This document shows positions 40,342 through 52,100 of a stretch of 64,000 bases of DNA, piece by piece. The stretch lies in NCBI RefSeq assembly GCF_902150025.1, contig NZ_CABFVS010000026.1, positions 1 through 64,000 of the forward strand, given 5' to 3'. Source of the DNA: Bartonella massiliensis. GTDB taxonomy: Bacteria; Pseudomonadota; Alphaproteobacteria; Rhizobiales; Rhizobiaceae. Both the position numbers and the translations under genes were made by a program. The stretch's first letter is position 1. Every line of letters starts with the position of its first letter. The notes below the pieces were generated by a model. That model saw only the letters and a list, made by a program, of their open reading frames with translations. It was not told the DNA's origin and did not search any database.

Positions 40342-41352
40342 GTGATATTGTTTCTTGAAAAAAATATCATGGTGGTCAACAATGTAAAAATGGCTAGTCT
40401 TATAAAAATAGTGCACCGATGTGTGCGGTTATGCATGTTGCTTAATTTATTGATCTGGAGCTCCTATGCTTTTTGTGAAGAAGGAGTAGATCAGCAGCAG
40501 GGACAATCACGGAGTTTTATTGTAAAGTCCCAAGAGCCAGAAAAAGAGAATTTAGCATCTCAGGCACAACTCATTTTAAATGCTCAATTAACAAATAGTC
40601 GTCAAGATATTGAGAAAGGGCTTGTCTGGCGGGTTTATGCTCCTATTCTAGGGATTGATAATAAATTACCATTAGTAGCAACCTATAAGGGGGGAAGTGC
40701 ACGTTTTGATCTTGAGCCTGGAAGTTATCTTGTTCATGTCTCGTTTGGTCATATGAGCGCTGTGCGTCAGGTTCGTTTAGAAAATGGGCAGAGTCTTGTG
40801 AAAAACTTTCGCCTTGAGGCTGGGGGGCTTATTTTAAATGCGACATTGCTCAATGGTATCATCAATGAAAAGGAATTACGTTTCACAATCTATGAGGATG
40901 AAAAAGAAAATGATGATACGGGGATAGTTTTATCAAATGTTAAACCTCAATCCGTTGTGCGCTTAAAAGCCGGCCGTTACCATGTTGCTTCCCATTATGG
41001 TGCCATTAATGCAACGGTGCGTTCGGATATTCAAGTAGAAGCTGGTAAAATGACAGAGGTTACCCTTGAGCATCAGGCGGCTCAAATTGTTTTAAAGCTG
41101 GTACGACAAGAAGGAGGAGAAGCGCTTGCAGATACGAGTTGGTCTCTTGCCAATGATTCTGGTGATATCGTTTATGAAACAGTTGGTGCTTATGTTTCGC
41201 TCGTCTTAGCGGAGGGAGAATATATTGCCATTGCTAAAAATAAAGATAAAATTTATCAAAAGGTTTTCTCTGTCGTTTCTGGTCATGATGAAGATATAAG
41301 TGTGGTGGCGAATGAACAAAATATGCAACGCATTGATGAAGATACAGATTGA
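40342..41352 (+). CDS. Secreted hypothetical protein with three beta-rich repeats
   Basis: 336 residues from GTG 40342; ATG 40369 is an alternative start. A signal peptide (residues ~25-45, MLLNLLIWSSYAFC) is followed by three related modules of about 80 residues, at roughly 77-155, 161-241 and 246-322. Each has an internal block of the form LxxGxYxV: LEPGSYLVHVSFG, LKAGRYHVASHYG and LAEGEYIAIAKN. This suggests tandem immunoglobulin-like or carboxypeptidase-regulatory-like beta sandwiches in the periplasm or at the surface. Function unknown. It lies just after erpA and before ccdA. Confidence 0.75.
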   Translation: MILFLEKNIMVVNNVKMASLIKIVHRCVRLCMLLNLLIWSSYAFCEEGVDQQQGQSRSFIVKSQEPEKENLASQAQLILNAQLTNSRQDIEKGLVWRVYAPILGIDNKLPLVATYKGGSARFDLEPGSYLVHVSFGHMSAVRQVRLENGQSLVKNFRLEAGGLILNATLLNGIINEKELRFTIYEDEKENDDTGIVLSNVKPQSVVRLKAGRYHVASHYGAINATVRSDIQVEAGKMTEVTLEHQAAQIVLKLVRQEGGEALADTSWSLANDSGDIVYETVGAYVSLVLAEGEYIAIAKNKDKIYQKVFSVVSGHDEDISVVANEQNMQRIDEDTD

Positions 41353-41391
41353 TCGTTTTTTATGGGGATAAATTATGATGAGAGATGAGAA

Positions 41392-42189
41392 ATGGGAGGC
41401 GTTTTGATTGAAATTTCTACGGTTGGTGTGTTTTTTGCTGGGGCACTCTCTTTTTTATCGCCATGTGTTTTGCCATTAGTTCCTCCTTATTTATGCTATA
41501 TGGCAGGGGTTGGTATTGATGATTTTCGTGCAGAAAAGCGTGATGAGAAAGTCTTTATACGGTGGGCTTTATTGTCTTGTGTTATTGCTTTTGTTTTGGG
41601 GTTTACCACTGTTTTTGTTGCCTTAGGTGCGAGTGCAAGTACAATTGGTAAGTTCATCGGTTATTATCGTGATTGGTTTGCCCTTGCTGCTGGAGTGATT
41701 ATTATTATTTTCGGTTTAAATTTTTTAGGGCTTTTCAAGATTAATTTTTTATTTCGTGAAGCACGTTTTCAAACCCATAAAACGCCGGCAGGTCCTTTAG
41801 GCGCCTATGTTATTGGTTTAGCTTTTGCCTTTGGTTGGACACCGTGTATTGGTCCTATTTTAGGGCCTATTATAACGCTTGCTGGAACAAAAGAAACTGT
41901 GGGAGAAGGGGCTATTTTATTAGCAGTTTATGCGTTAGGTTTGGCTGTCCCTTTTGTGTTAGCAGCTTTATTTTCGAGTCATTTTATGCGATTTTTAGCT
42001 GCTTTTCGTATTCATTTAGGAAAAGTTGAAAAAATTATAGGTGTTTTTCTTATTCTTACAGGGATTTTATTTTTAACAGGCTCTATGCAGGATCTTTCAT
42101 TTTGGCTTTTAGAACATTATCCTTCATTGAGTTATGTTGAAGATATTCGTTGGCACGATATTATGAACTTTTTTGGATTTTCTCATTAG
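41392..42189 (+). CDS. ccdA: Cytochrome c biogenesis protein CcdA
   Basis: 265 residues, six membrane segments, the DsbD transmembrane-domain family. The two redox cysteines are in [16 protein letters not shown] and [13 protein letters not shown], each flanked by prolines. CcdA passes reducing power from cytosolic thioredoxin to periplasmic thiol-disulfide proteins needed for haem attachment to cytochrome c. GAGATGAGAA precedes ATG 41392. glmU starts 14 bp after its stop. Confidence 0.92.
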   Translation: MGGVLIEISTVGVFFAGALSFLSPCVLPLVPPYLCYMAGVGIDDFRAEKRDEKVFIRWALLSCVIAFVLGFTTVFVALGASASTIGKFIGYYRDWFALAAGVIIIIFGLNFLGLFKINFLFREARFQTHKTPAGPLGAYVIGLAFAFGWTPCIGPILGPIITLAGTKETVGEGAILLAVYALGLAVPFVLAALFSSHFMRFLAAFRIHLGKVEKIIGVFLILTGILFLTGSMQDLSFWLLEHYPSLSYVEDIRWHDIMNFFGFSH

Positions 42190-42203
42190 TCTTGTGTGTT
42201 TTT

Positions 42204-43568
42204 ATGGTTAGAAGTTGTCTTTCTATTGTTCTTGCTGCAGGTGAGGGGACGCGTATGAAATCGTCTCTGCCTAAGGTGCTTCATAAAATTGCTGGATTGC
42301 CCCTTATATGCCATGTTCTAAAACAAATAGAATTGGCAGGCTCTTCACAATTAGCCGTTGTTGTGGGGTTTGCTGCTCAAGAAGTTGCATATGTTGTTCA
42401 GTCATTTGCAAAAGATGCGATGATTTTTGAACAAAAAGAGCGTTTAGGAACGGCGCATGCTGTTTTATCGGCGCGTTTAGCTTTGCAAAAGGAAGCAGAT
42501 GATATTCTCATTGTTTTTGGGGATACGCCTCTCATTCAGCAAGATTCATTGCACCAAATGCGTGTACAGCTTGCTGATGGAGCCGATGTTGTTTTTGCAG
42601 GCTTTCATACTCAAGATCCAACGGGTTATGGGCGTCTTCTTAAGCAAAATGGTCAATTGATCAAAATTATAGAAGAAAAAGACGCGAGCAATGAAGAAAA
42701 AAAGATTTCTTTTTGTAATGGGGGAATCCTCGCTATGCGTGGAAAACATGCACTTTCTCTTTTAGAGAAGGTTGATAATAACAATATGAAAAAAGAATAT
42801 TACTTAACAGATATTGCTTCTCTGGCAACACGTGAAGGTCTAGATGTGCGCGTTGTTGAAGTCCCTTTTGAAAATATTGTAGGAATTAACAACTGTCTTG
42901 AGCTTTCTGCGGCTGATTCTTTGTGGCAAAAACGTAAAGCGCGCGATTTGATGTTGTCTGGTGTGACACTCTTAAAACCAGAAACAGTCTATTTTTCTTA
43001 TGATACAGAAATTGAACCAGGGGTGATCATCGAGCCGAATGTTTATTTTGGATTAGGCGTGCAAGTACAATCTGGTGCTGTTATTCATGCATTTAGTTAT
43101 CTTGAAGGTGCTGTGGTTGGTCAAGATGCACAGATTGGTCCCTATGCACGTTTGCGTCCTGGAACAGAGTTGGCGAAGTCTGTAAAGGTTGGAAACTTTT
43201 GTGAAGTCAAACAAGCGAAAATAGGAGAGGCTTCTAAAATCAATCATTTAAGTTATATTGGTGATGCTGAAATTGGTGCACATACCAATATTGGAGCCGG
43301 TACGATTACCTGCAATTATGATGGATTTAACAAATATAAAACCACGATTGGTGATCATGCTTTTGTTGGGTCTAATACGGCACTTGTTTCCCCATTAGTG
43401 GTAGGGGATGGTTCTTATATTGCTTCAGGAAGTGTTATTACTGAAAATATTCCTATGAACAGTATGGCTTTTGGGCGTGCACGACAGGTTATCAAAGAAG
43501 GCTATGCAACAAAATTTCGGGCGCGCTTGTTAAAGAACAATTTATCAGAAAACAAACAGAAAAAATGA
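42204..43568 (+). CDS. glmU: Bifunctional GlcNAc-1-P uridyltransferase / GlcN-1-P acetyltransferase
   Basis: 454 residues from ATG 42204 ([20 protein letters not shown]); the open frame extends upstream into ccdA but the family starts here. The N-terminal pyrophosphorylase domain has [29 protein letters not shown] sequence (read IVFGDTPLI), and [10 protein letters not shown]. The C-terminal left-handed beta-helix has the hexapeptide repeats and [17 protein letters not shown] for acetyl transfer. It makes UDP-GlcNAc for peptidoglycan and LPS. glmS follows at 171 bp, so one short locus holds both ends of the pathway. Confidence 0.97.
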   Translation: MVRSCLSIVLAAGEGTRMKSSLPKVLHKIAGLPLICHVLKQIELAGSSQLAVVVGFAAQEVAYVVQSFAKDAMIFEQKERLGTAHAVLSARLALQKEADDILIVFGDTPLIQQDSLHQMRVQLADGADVVFAGFHTQDPTGYGRLLKQNGQLIKIIEEKDASNEEKKISFCNGGILAMRGKHALSLLEKVDNNNMKKEYYLTDIASLATREGLDVRVVEVPFENIVGINNCLELSAADSLWQKRKARDLMLSGVTLLKPETVYFSYDTEIEPGVIIEPNVYFGLGVQVQSGAVIHAFSYLEGAVVGQDAQIGPYARLRPGTELAKSVKVGNFCEVKQAKIGEASKINHLSYIGDAEIGAHTNIGAGTITCNYDGFNKYKTTIGDHAFVGSNTALVSPLVVGDGSYIASGSVITENIPMNSMAFGRARQVIKEGYATKFRARLLKNNLSENKQKK

Positions 43569-43739
43569 TCATTTTTAGTCGATTTCTTTGTTTTGTATTG
43601 ATCTAACGAGGGATAGGAGGTTTGTTCTTAAAGATGCCGTACTCCATGTTTGAATTATTTTATTATTTATCGTTTTAAATAAAGGTTGTTGGATTATTTT
43701 ATAAAATTTAAATCTTAAGATGTGGGTTGGAGCTTTTTA

Positions 43740-45563
43740 ATGTGTGGAATTATTGGAATTCTTGGAAAGAGATGCGTTACGTCCTCTTTGGTTGAGGGAT
43801 TAAAACGTCTTGAATATAGAGGGTATGATTCATCTGGGGTGGCAACAGTCCATAAGGGGCATCTTTCTCGTGTCCGTGCTGAGGGGAAGCTTGTTCATTT
43901 AGAAGAAAAATTAAAAAAAACACCTCTGGAGGGCAGTTTAGGGATTGGCCATACCCGTTGGGCGACGCATGGCGTTGCTGTTGAACGCAATGCGCATCCT
44001 CATGTAACGGAAAAGCTTGCGGTTGTTCATAATGGGATTATTGAAAATTTTGTAGAATTGCAAAAGGAACTCATTGAAGATGGTTATATTTTTGAAACAG
44101 AAACGGATACAGAAATTATTGCGCATTTAATAACGCGTGCATTAAAAAGTGGTCTTTCTCCACAAGAAGCCGTGCGTACCAGTTGGAAAAGGTTGCAGGG
44201 CGCTTTTGCTATTGCTCTTATTTTCGAAGACGAAGATAATCTTATGATTGCAGCTTGTTCTGGTCCACCGTTAGCCATTGGCTATGGAAAAGATGAATTT
44301 TTTGTGGGTTCAGATGCTATTGCTTTGGCACCATTTGTTGATCATATTAGCTATCTAGAAGATGGGGATTGGGCTGTTCTCACACGGGAAGGTGTCACAA
44401 TTTATGATGGAGACAATCAACCGGTAAAACGTCCTGTGACAACCTTACTTGAAGGGGCTTTATTGATTTCTAAAGGAAATCATCGTCATTTTATGCACAA
44501 GGAAATGTTTGAGCAACCTGAAGTGATTTCTCATAATTTGGCGCATTATCTTGATCTTGGAAATTATACTGTTCGATCTTTTGAGAATTTGATTGATTGG
44601 AAAAATATTCATAGGCTTGTTTTTGCGAGTTGTGGGACGGCTTATTATTCAACCTTAGTTGCACGCTATTGGTTTGAGAAATTCGCCGCTTTAAGTGTTG
44701 ATAATGATGTTGCATCCGAGTTTCGTTATCGTGAACCTCCTATAACATCTGATGTGTTATCGCTGTTTGTTTCTCAATCTGGTGAAACAGCCGATACATT
44801 GGCTTCTTTGCGGTATTGTCGTGAGCGGGGGGTAAAAACAGCAACAATTGTCAATGTTGAGCAATCAACAATGGCAAGAGAAGCTGATTTTATTCTCCCA
44901 ACACTTGCCGGACCAGAAATTGGGGTTGCTTCAACAAAAGCTTTTACCTGTCAATTGGCAACACTTGCTTCACTTGCGCTTAGTGCTGGAAAGCAACGTG
45001 GGTGTCTCTCAGCCTCAATGGAAAAGCAATTGGTTCAACAGTTGGCAGAAATTCCCCGTATTTTAAATGAGGTTTTAAAATTAGAAGGAAAAATTGAATC
45101 TCTTTGTCGTGATTTGGTGAATGCAAAAAGTGTTCTATATCTAGGACGGGGAACTTCTTATCCGATTGCTTTGGAAGGAGCCCTGAAACTGAAAGAGCTT
45201 TCTTATATTCATGCTGAGGGGTATGCGGCAGGTGAGTTAAAGCATGGACCCATTGCACTGGTGGATGAAACAATACCTGTTATTGTTGTCGCACCTTATG
45301 ATCGATGGTTTGAAAAGACTTTTTCTAATATGCAAGAAGTGGTAGCACGCAATGGTCGTATTATTTTTATAACCGATCAAAAAGGAGCTGAAGCAGCTTG
45401 TTTGAAAACTTTATCAACGATTACTTTGCCAACTGTTCCAGAATTTATAGCTCCTATTATTTATGCGCTTCCTATTCAGTTAATTGCTTACCATACGGCT
45501 GTTTTATTGGGAACAGATGTTGATCAACCGCGTAATTTAGCCAAATCAGTCACGGTTGAATAA
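43740..45563 (+). CDS. glmS: Glutamine-fructose-6-phosphate aminotransferase
   Basis: 607 residues from ATG 43740, which places the nucleophilic Cys directly after Met (MCGIIGILG); the longer GTG start at 43722 would block it. The N-terminal glutaminase has RLEYRGYDSSGVA and HTRWATHG. Two SIS domains carry SCGTAYYSTLVARYWFE, SQSGETADTLASLR, and LGRGTSYPIALEGALKLKE. It ends with the conserved DQPRNLAKSVTVE. It makes glucosamine-6-phosphate from fructose-6-phosphate and glutamine. No glmS ribozyme is expected or seen upstream. Confidence 0.98.
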   Translation: MCGIIGILGKRCVTSSLVEGLKRLEYRGYDSSGVATVHKGHLSRVRAEGKLVHLEEKLKKTPLEGSLGIGHTRWATHGVAVERNAHPHVTEKLAVVHNGIIENFVELQKELIEDGYIFETETDTEIIAHLITRALKSGLSPQEAVRTSWKRLQGAFAIALIFEDEDNLMIAACSGPPLAIGYGKDEFFVGSDAIALAPFVDHISYLEDGDWAVLTREGVTIYDGDNQPVKRPVTTLLEGALLISKGNHRHFMHKEMFEQPEVISHNLAHYLDLGNYTVRSFENLIDWKNIHRLVFASCGTAYYSTLVARYWFEKFAALSVDNDVASEFRYREPPITSDVLSLFVSQSGETADTLASLRYCRERGVKTATIVNVEQSTMAREADFILPTLAGPEIGVASTKAFTCQLATLASLALSAGKQRGCLSASMEKQLVQQLAEIPRILNEVLKLEGKIESLCRDLVNAKSVLYLGRGTSYPIALEGALKLKELSYIHAEGYAAGELKHGPIALVDETIPVIVVAPYDRWFEKTFSNMQEVVARNGRIIFITDQKGAEAACLKTLSTITLPTVPEFIAPIIYALPIQLIAYHTAVLLGTDVDQPRNLAKSVTVE

Positions 45564-45929
45564 AAATAGATTGCATTTTTCTCAATTTGGGGAGAATAAT
45601 CAAGTATAACAAATTGATTTATAATGATCGTTTATTTTTTCCGCTGAATAAGAATATCGAAAACAGAATTTTTTATTTCAAATTTTTGATGATAGAATGA
45701 GAAATATTCTGTCAAAAAACGGATCAGAGAATATAAGGGTAAAAAGAATACAGTATGCTTCTATTCTAAGAAAATACATACCTTTTTTGTTGCTTGTAAC
45801 TTAACATCCACATCTCGTGCAGTTTCATGTTTGAGATACATATTACAGTCGGATAAGAGTTCTATTGGTTATTGCAGCTTTTGTATGCCAGAGAGGAATA
45901 GTGCGTCTTTGTTATGGGTAATATTTGAA
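45564..45929. other. Spacer without a supported gene
   Basis: AT-rich DNA after glmS, leading into the third integrase relic. No terminator-like hairpin stood out. Confidence 0.4.
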
Positions 45930-46510
45930 ACGGGAAGACATCCTCATTTGAGGAGAATATAAAGCCATAAAGATTCAAATCAATTTTTATCCTTATCATC
46001 ACCTTTAATTTAGCTTTACAGCCTTCAAGAGGATCTAAAGAAATATCTTTAAAAGAATGGAGATTATGCCTTGCTTTACGCTTTTGTTTCTTTAATGGGG
46101 GATGCCCCTCAAGAAAAATAGATCGTTCCAAACGGAATCATATTTGGATTGCATATCCACGCACTTGTTTAAAAGAGACGTCTCTTAAGGGTTCCAAGCC
46201 CACTTTGCGACAGCCGTCTATAAGGGGTATATCGTAAGGATCCATCGAACACTACCGTCTTTAGGCTTGTGAAGGAGAAAATCAACAACACCACGCGAAC
46301 TTATTACAGCGCCCAATTTTGTCATAGCCCTTGGCACTTTAGACTCTTCATAAGAGGCATGTTGAGTACTTTCTTGTACCAATTTTTAACTTACAGACTA
46401 GCTTCGCTTGTGGTATGCACCTAAATGGTTTTGATTGATTCAATACGGAACAGATTTGAGATGAGAAAATTCTACGGTATTCAAGCTTCTCATTTAATAT
46501 CAATAGCGTT
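45930..46510 (-). pseudogene. Tyrosine integrase relic, copy 3
   Basis: On the minus strand DFLLHKPKDGSVRWILTIYP (about 46290-46230) matches GAGLLLHKRKDGATQWLLYY of copy 1. SLRDVSFKQVRGYAIQI follows near 46190-46140, matching SLKQARECAIRKL. A further open stretch, EGHPPLKKQKRKARHNLHSF (near 46110-46050), ends around 45870. At least two shifts and several stops break the frame. DNA similarity to copy 2 continues out to about 46510. It fills the spacer between glmS and recG. Confidence 0.65.
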
Positions 46511-46708
46511 ATATTATTTTTATAAATCAATATGCTAACCTTTTAATGCAGCGTAATCCAGATAGGGAGAAAAATGCCGCTGTGGGCTTATTCTTCTTTC
46601 ATGAGGCATGAATGGTGTAGGGATTGCGTTAGGCCATTTATGAGTGATACTAAGAAAGAAAATCATATTTGAAGAGAGGTATTTTTATTTTTTATCAGAG
46701 AGTTTTTG

Positions 46709-48817
46709 TTATCCTGATCGTAAGAGGTGTGCAGCGTCATCATGTCCGAAAAGATAAAGGAGCAACCGTAGAGCTTGGCCTCGCTCAGAGGAAAGATGAG
46801 GATCACGTTGTAAGCATAAGCGTGCCTCCTTCCTTGCCATTGATAAAAGATTACTGTGAACGGCAAGGTTTGCTATATGAAACTCAGGGACGCCGGATTG
46901 TTTCGTGCCCAAAAGTTCTCCTTCGCCTCGCAAGCGCCAATCTTCTTCAGCGATTTCAAAACCATCTTCTGTGTTGCGGATAATATTAAGGCGTGTTGCT
47001 GCTGTTTTAGTCAGTGGATCTTTATAGAGCAAAATACAGGAAGATTTTTTATCGCCTCGTCCTACACGTCCACGCAATTGGTGCAATTGTGAAAGGCCAA
47101 AATGTTCTGCGTGTTCGATGATAATAATCGAGGCATCCGGAATATCCACGCCCACTTCAATGACGGTGGTTGCAACTAAAATACGTGTATTTCCGCCCTT
47201 AAAAGATTCCATAGCAGCTTCTTTTTCTACTGTAGACATTTTGCCATGAATCATCCCAACGCAAGCTCCAAAGCGCTCATGGAGAAAGGCAAAACGGTTT
47301 TCAATTGAAGTGAGATCAAGAGCTATTGATTCCTCCACTAAAGGACAAATCCAATAAAGTTTTTCTCCTTTTTCGAGTGCAATGGCGATTCGTTCTATAA
47401 GCTCATGAATACGTTTCAAAGAAAGCATTGCTGTCGTAATAGGCTGTCGTCCCCTTGGTTTTTCTATAATTTTAGATACATCCATGTCACCAAAAGCAGT
47501 TAAAACAAGTGTGCGAGGAATGGGGGTTGCCGTCATAACCAGCATATCCGGTTTATCGCCTTTTTCTGTAAGAGCGATACGTTGGTGCACACCAAAACGG
47601 TGTTGTTCATCGATAATGGTTAAGGCGAGATTGTTATAAATAACACTGTCTTGTATGAGAGCATGGGTTCCAATGACAATAGATACTTGACCTGATGAAA
47701 TATCATTCAAGATATTTGTCCGCAATTTTCCTTTTTCTCGTCCTGTTAAAAGCGTTGTTTTTAAGCCGATTTTTTCGGCAAGAGGGGTAATGGTGGCAAA
47801 ATGTTGTCGAGCAAGCACTTCTGTGGGTGCCATTAAAGCTGATTGTCCTAAATTTTCAGCAATTTGTGCCATTGCCATCAGTGCCACGACGGTTTTTCCT
47901 GCCCCTACATCACCTTGAAGCAGTCTTAGCATTGGTTCTGGTGAGGCAAGATCATTGGCGATATCCTCGACCGCATTTATTTGTCCCGTTGTGAGTTGAA
48001 AAGGGAGGACATTGAGCAATTTTTTCGTATAAATTCCTGTTGATGGTCGAGAAGTACCAACAAGAGATTTGGTTTTTAAACGCACAAGGCCTAGAGCTAA
48101 TTGACAGGCGAGCAGTTCATCATAGGCAAGACGTTTGCGTGCTGTACTGTCTAAAGATAGATCATCAGGGTTAATGGGCGCATGGATGCGGTGTAAAGCA
48201 ACAGAAAAGGAAGAAAAATTTTGCTGCTTTTTAATATTTTCGTCTATCCATTCCGGGATGAGAGGAATAGAATCAAGAGCGTTTTGTATGGCGCGTCTTA
48301 GTGTCTTTGCCGCGAGTCCAGCAGTCAAAGGATAAACAGGTTCAATGAGAGGAATCTGATTTGATTGTTCGCTTGGAGCAATATAGTCAGGATGGGCCAT
48401 TGAAAGTTGTTCATTAAACCATTCAACTTTTCCTGATACAATAATTTTCTTCCCTTCGGGGAGTTGTTTTTTGAGCCAAAGAGGCTGAGCATGAAAAAAG
48501 ACTAAATTTATTGTCCCTGTTTGATCATGGGCGATAACACGATAGGGGATTTTGTTATGGCCACGGGGTGGTGGTTGATGCTGATCGATGATAATTTCGA
48601 GCGTAACAGTCTCTCCTTCTTTTGCATAAGCAATGCTGGGACGCTTTCTGCGGTCTATAACAGAGTGGGGCATTAATTGAAGAAGATCAATAAGGGTTGC
48701 TTCACGTTGTGTAGGATTAACATTTAAAAGTTTTGTCAATAAGCCATAGATTCTAGGTGTAATACCAGAGAGCGTTCGAATAGAATTAAAAAGAGGAATA
48801 AGAAGACTTGGAGGCAT
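46709..48817 (-). CDS. recG: ATP-dependent DNA helicase RecG
   Basis: 702 residues. The N-terminal wedge/OB domain spans about 50-160. The superfamily 2 motor has Walker A LLQGDVGAGKTVVALMAMA, LMAPTEVLARQHF, DEQHRFGVHQR (motif II), MTATPIPRTL (III), ATTVIEVGVDIPDAS (V) and HQLRGRVGRGDKKSSCIL (VI). RecG remodels stalled forks and Holliday junctions. It faces glmS, with an integrase relic between them; in many rhizobia recG lies near glmS too. Confidence 0.97.
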   Translation of the reverse strand: MPPSLLIPLFNSIRTLSGITPRIYGLLTKLLNVNPTQREATLIDLLQLMPHSVIDRRKRPSIAYAKEGETVTLEIIIDQHQPPPRGHNKIPYRVIAHDQTGTINLVFFHAQPLWLKKQLPEGKKIIVSGKVEWFNEQLSMAHPDYIAPSEQSNQIPLIEPVYPLTAGLAAKTLRRAIQNALDSIPLIPEWIDENIKKQQNFSSFSVALHRIHAPINPDDLSLDSTARKRLAYDELLACQLALGLVRLKTKSLVGTSRPSTGIYTKKLLNVLPFQLTTGQINAVEDIANDLASPEPMLRLLQGDVGAGKTVVALMAMAQIAENLGQSALMAPTEVLARQHFATITPLAEKIGLKTTLLTGREKGKLRTNILNDISSGQVSIVIGTHALIQDSVIYNNLALTIIDEQHRFGVHQRIALTEKGDKPDMLVMTATPIPRTLVLTAFGDMDVSKIIEKPRGRQPITTAMLSLKRIHELIERIAIALEKGEKLYWICPLVEESIALDLTSIENRFAFLHERFGACVGMIHGKMSTVEKEAAMESFKGGNTRILVATTVIEVGVDIPDASIIIIEHAEHFGLSQLHQLRGRVGRGDKKSSCILLYKDPLTKTAATRLNIIRNTEDGFEIAEEDWRLRGEGELLGTKQSGVPEFHIANLAVHSNLLSMARKEARLCLQRDPHLSSERGQALRLLLYLFGHDDAAHLLRSG

Positions 48818-49191
48818 GAGGAAATTTAACCTGCTCTTTTTGTTTTTTCTAGACCTTTCAAAGAGCCTTTTGGGGATAAAGTCATAAAGAGGAGATTTCT
48901 TTTACACATTAAATTTTAGGAAGAAAAATTAATATTTAAAGAGGAGTATAATGAAAGAATGCAAAAGTTAAAGTGCTCATATAAAGCATATATATTTTTC
49001 TTTTTATTTTAAGCGTTTATTTGCTGTGAATAGAAGTATTTTCTTGATAGAACTCTCTTATAAATATCAATAAAATTGAAATATTTTTCCTATGTGGGAT
49101 GATGAATTTATTGCTTTAAAGTTATGGTAACTTGAAGTTTTTTCTTTAGAGAGTGCAGTGCTGTTTGGCGTTTATTTTGTAGTGGGAAATT
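48818..49191. other. Divergent promoter region of recG and dnaE, no gene
   Basis: About 370 AT-rich bases. A GGGA lies 4-5 nt before the dnaE GTG. No palindrome of note. Confidence 0.45.
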
Positions 49192-52100
49192 GTGAGAGTG
49201 AAAAAAGATAAAAATAAAATGCAAGAATATAAAAATTCTCTTCCTCGTTTTATTCATTTGAGAGTGCATTCAGCTTATTCATTGCTCGAAGGGGCTTTAA
49301 AAATTCCCCAAATTATTCAACAGACGATTTCAGATCATGCACCAGCGGTTGCTATTACCGATACCAATAATTTATTTGGTGCTTTGGAATTTTCACAGCA
49401 TTGTCTTTCTCATGGGGTCCAACCTATTATTGGTTGTCAGCTTAACGTTGATTTTTGTGATGAAAATGACCATTCACGTTTGGTTAAAGGACGTAATCCT
49501 TCTGATTTCTGCTCTATGGTTCTGTTGGCGGCTAATGAGACCGGTTATGCTCATTTGGTTCGTCTTGTAAGCCGTGCTTATCTTGATAAATGTGATACTG
49601 ATCCTCCACATATCAAAGCGGATTGGCTGTCGGCACACAGTGAAGGCATCATCGCTTTAACGGGTGGCAAGGGAGGACCTATTAATCTTTCTTTGACAGA
49701 AGAGAAAAAAGGACGTGCTGTTGAGCGCTTAATTTATTTGAAAAAAACTTTTGCTGATCGTCTTTATGTAGAATTACAACGGCATGGTTCTTATGACCGA
49801 GGAGTAGAAGCAGACCTTATTGAATTGGCTTATGCGCATGACATCCCCCTTGTTGCAACGAATGAAGCTTTTTTTCTGAAGAGAGAAGGATATGAGGCGC
49901 ATGATGCGTTAATGGCTGTTGCAGAAGGACAAATTGTCTCTAATCCGGATCGCAAACGGATAACACCAGATCATTATTTGAAGTCACAAGATGAAATGGT
50001 GACACTGTTTTCTGATCTTCCAGAAGCTTTAGAAAATAGTGTTGAAATTGCCTTGCGTTGTCATATTGCTTCTCCCATCCGAAAACCAATATTGCCTCGC
50101 TTTATAGAGCAATCTGCTGATTCACAAATTACTTTAAAGGTAGAAGATAGTGAGTTGTTAAATCAGGCTCAAGCTGGTTTGAAAATGCGGCTTGAAACAA
50201 TTGGATTAGCTGAAGGGTATACAGTTGCAGATTATGAGCAGCGGCTTGATTATGAAGTTTCAGTTATTACGCGTATGCAATTTTCTGGATATTTTCTTAT
50301 CGTTTCAGATTTCATAAAGTGGGCAAAAGCTCATGATATTCCTGTTGGTCCAGGGCGGGGATCTGGGGCTGGTTCACTTGTTGCTTATGCGTTGACGATC
50401 ACTGATGTTGATCCATTGCGTTTTTCTCTTCTCTTTGAACGTTTTCTCAATCCAGATCGTGTTTCAATGCCAGATTTTGATATCGATTTTTGTCAAGAAC
50501 GTCGCGAAGAAGTTATTCAATATGTTCAAAAAAAATATGGACGTGATCAAGTTGCTCAAATTATTACCTTTGGTAAGTTACAAGCACGTGCGGTTTTGCG
50601 CGATGTAGGGCGTGTTTTAGAAGTTCCTTATCGTCAGGTGGATTATCTGACAAAATTAATTCCTGCTACGCCAGGAAGTCAGGTGGAATTAGCGGATGCG
50701 ATTAAGGATGAACCTAAATTTGAAGAGGAAAAGAAAAAAGACCCCGTTGTTGGACGCGCATTAGATATAGCACTGCAATTGGAGGGGCTTTATCGTCACG
50801 CCTCCACGCATGCCGCTGGAATTGTCATTGGAGACCGCCCGCTTTGGGAGCTAGTCCCGATGTATCGTGACCCTCGTTCTGATATGCCTGTTACACAATT
50901 TAACATGAAATATGTTGAACAAGCAGGGTTGGTAAAATTTGATTTTCTGGGATTAAAAACGCTTACTGTTTTAAAAATGGCTGCTGATTTTGTTGCCAAA
51001 AAAGGGATCAAAATAGATTTGTCAAATATTCCTCTCAATGATGAAGCAACCTACGCTATGATGGCCCGTGGTGAAACAGTTGGTGTGTTTCAGGTGGAAA
51101 GTTCTGGTATGCGCAAAGCACTGATTGGAATGAAGCCAGACCGTATTGAAGATATTATTGCGCTGGTTGCACTTTATCGTCCTGGCCCAATGGAGAATAT
51201 TCCAACCTATAATGCATGCAAACACGGAGAAGAGGAAATCGCTTCTATTCATCCTAAAATAGATTATCTGATTAAGGAAACACAAGGTGTTATAGTCTAT
51301 CAAGAACAGGTGATGCAGATTGCTCAGGTGCTGGCTGGTTATTCGCTTGGAGAAGCGGATTTATTACGTCGTGCTATGGGGAAAAAAATTCATGCAGAAA
51401 TGCAAAAACAGCGTACGCGTTTTGTCAATGGAGCTGTTGCTGGCGGTGTTGATAAAGAGCAAGCCGATATTATCTTTGATCTTTTAGCAAAATTTGCCGA
51501 TTACGGCTTTAATAAATCGCATGCTGCTGCTTATGCAATTGTTTCTTATCAAACAGCTTATATGAAAGCCAATTATCCCGTTGAGTTTTTAGCTGCTTCA
51601 ATGACATATGATATGACCAATACGGATAAACTCAATGATTTTCGGCGTGAAGCATTAAGGCTGGGTATTGAAGTTATTGCACCTTCTATACAAACATCTC
51701 ATCGTGTTTTTGAGGTTGGTGATAACTGTATTTATTATTCTCTTGCAGCCATTAAAGGGGTGGGAGAAACGGTTGTCGATCATATCGTTGCCAGTCGTGG
51801 GAATAAGATTTTTAAGGATTTGGAAGATTTTTGTGCGCGTGTTGATCCTCGTATTGTCAATAAGCGTGCGATGGAAAGTTTAGTGTGTGCCGGCGCTTTT
51901 GATTGTTTTAACATTGCACGTGAGGTTTTATTAGCCAATCTTGGAACGCTTCATGCACGGGCACTTCGTATTCTCGATGACAATTCGAGCGGGCAGGTTG
52001 ATATATTTGGAATGGTAGGTGGATTAAAAGAACCATTAATTTTATCGCAAACAACTCCTTGGTTACCGGCTGAAAAACTTTATCGAGAATTTCAAGCAAT

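Noticed and set aside
43570-43739. glmS ribozyme in the glmU-glmS spacer
   Set aside because: No conserved ribozyme core; this element is known mainly from Firmicutes.
46669-46983. Plus-strand open frame over the recG 3' end
   Set aside because: Shadow of RecG, whose helicase motifs run through the opposite strand.
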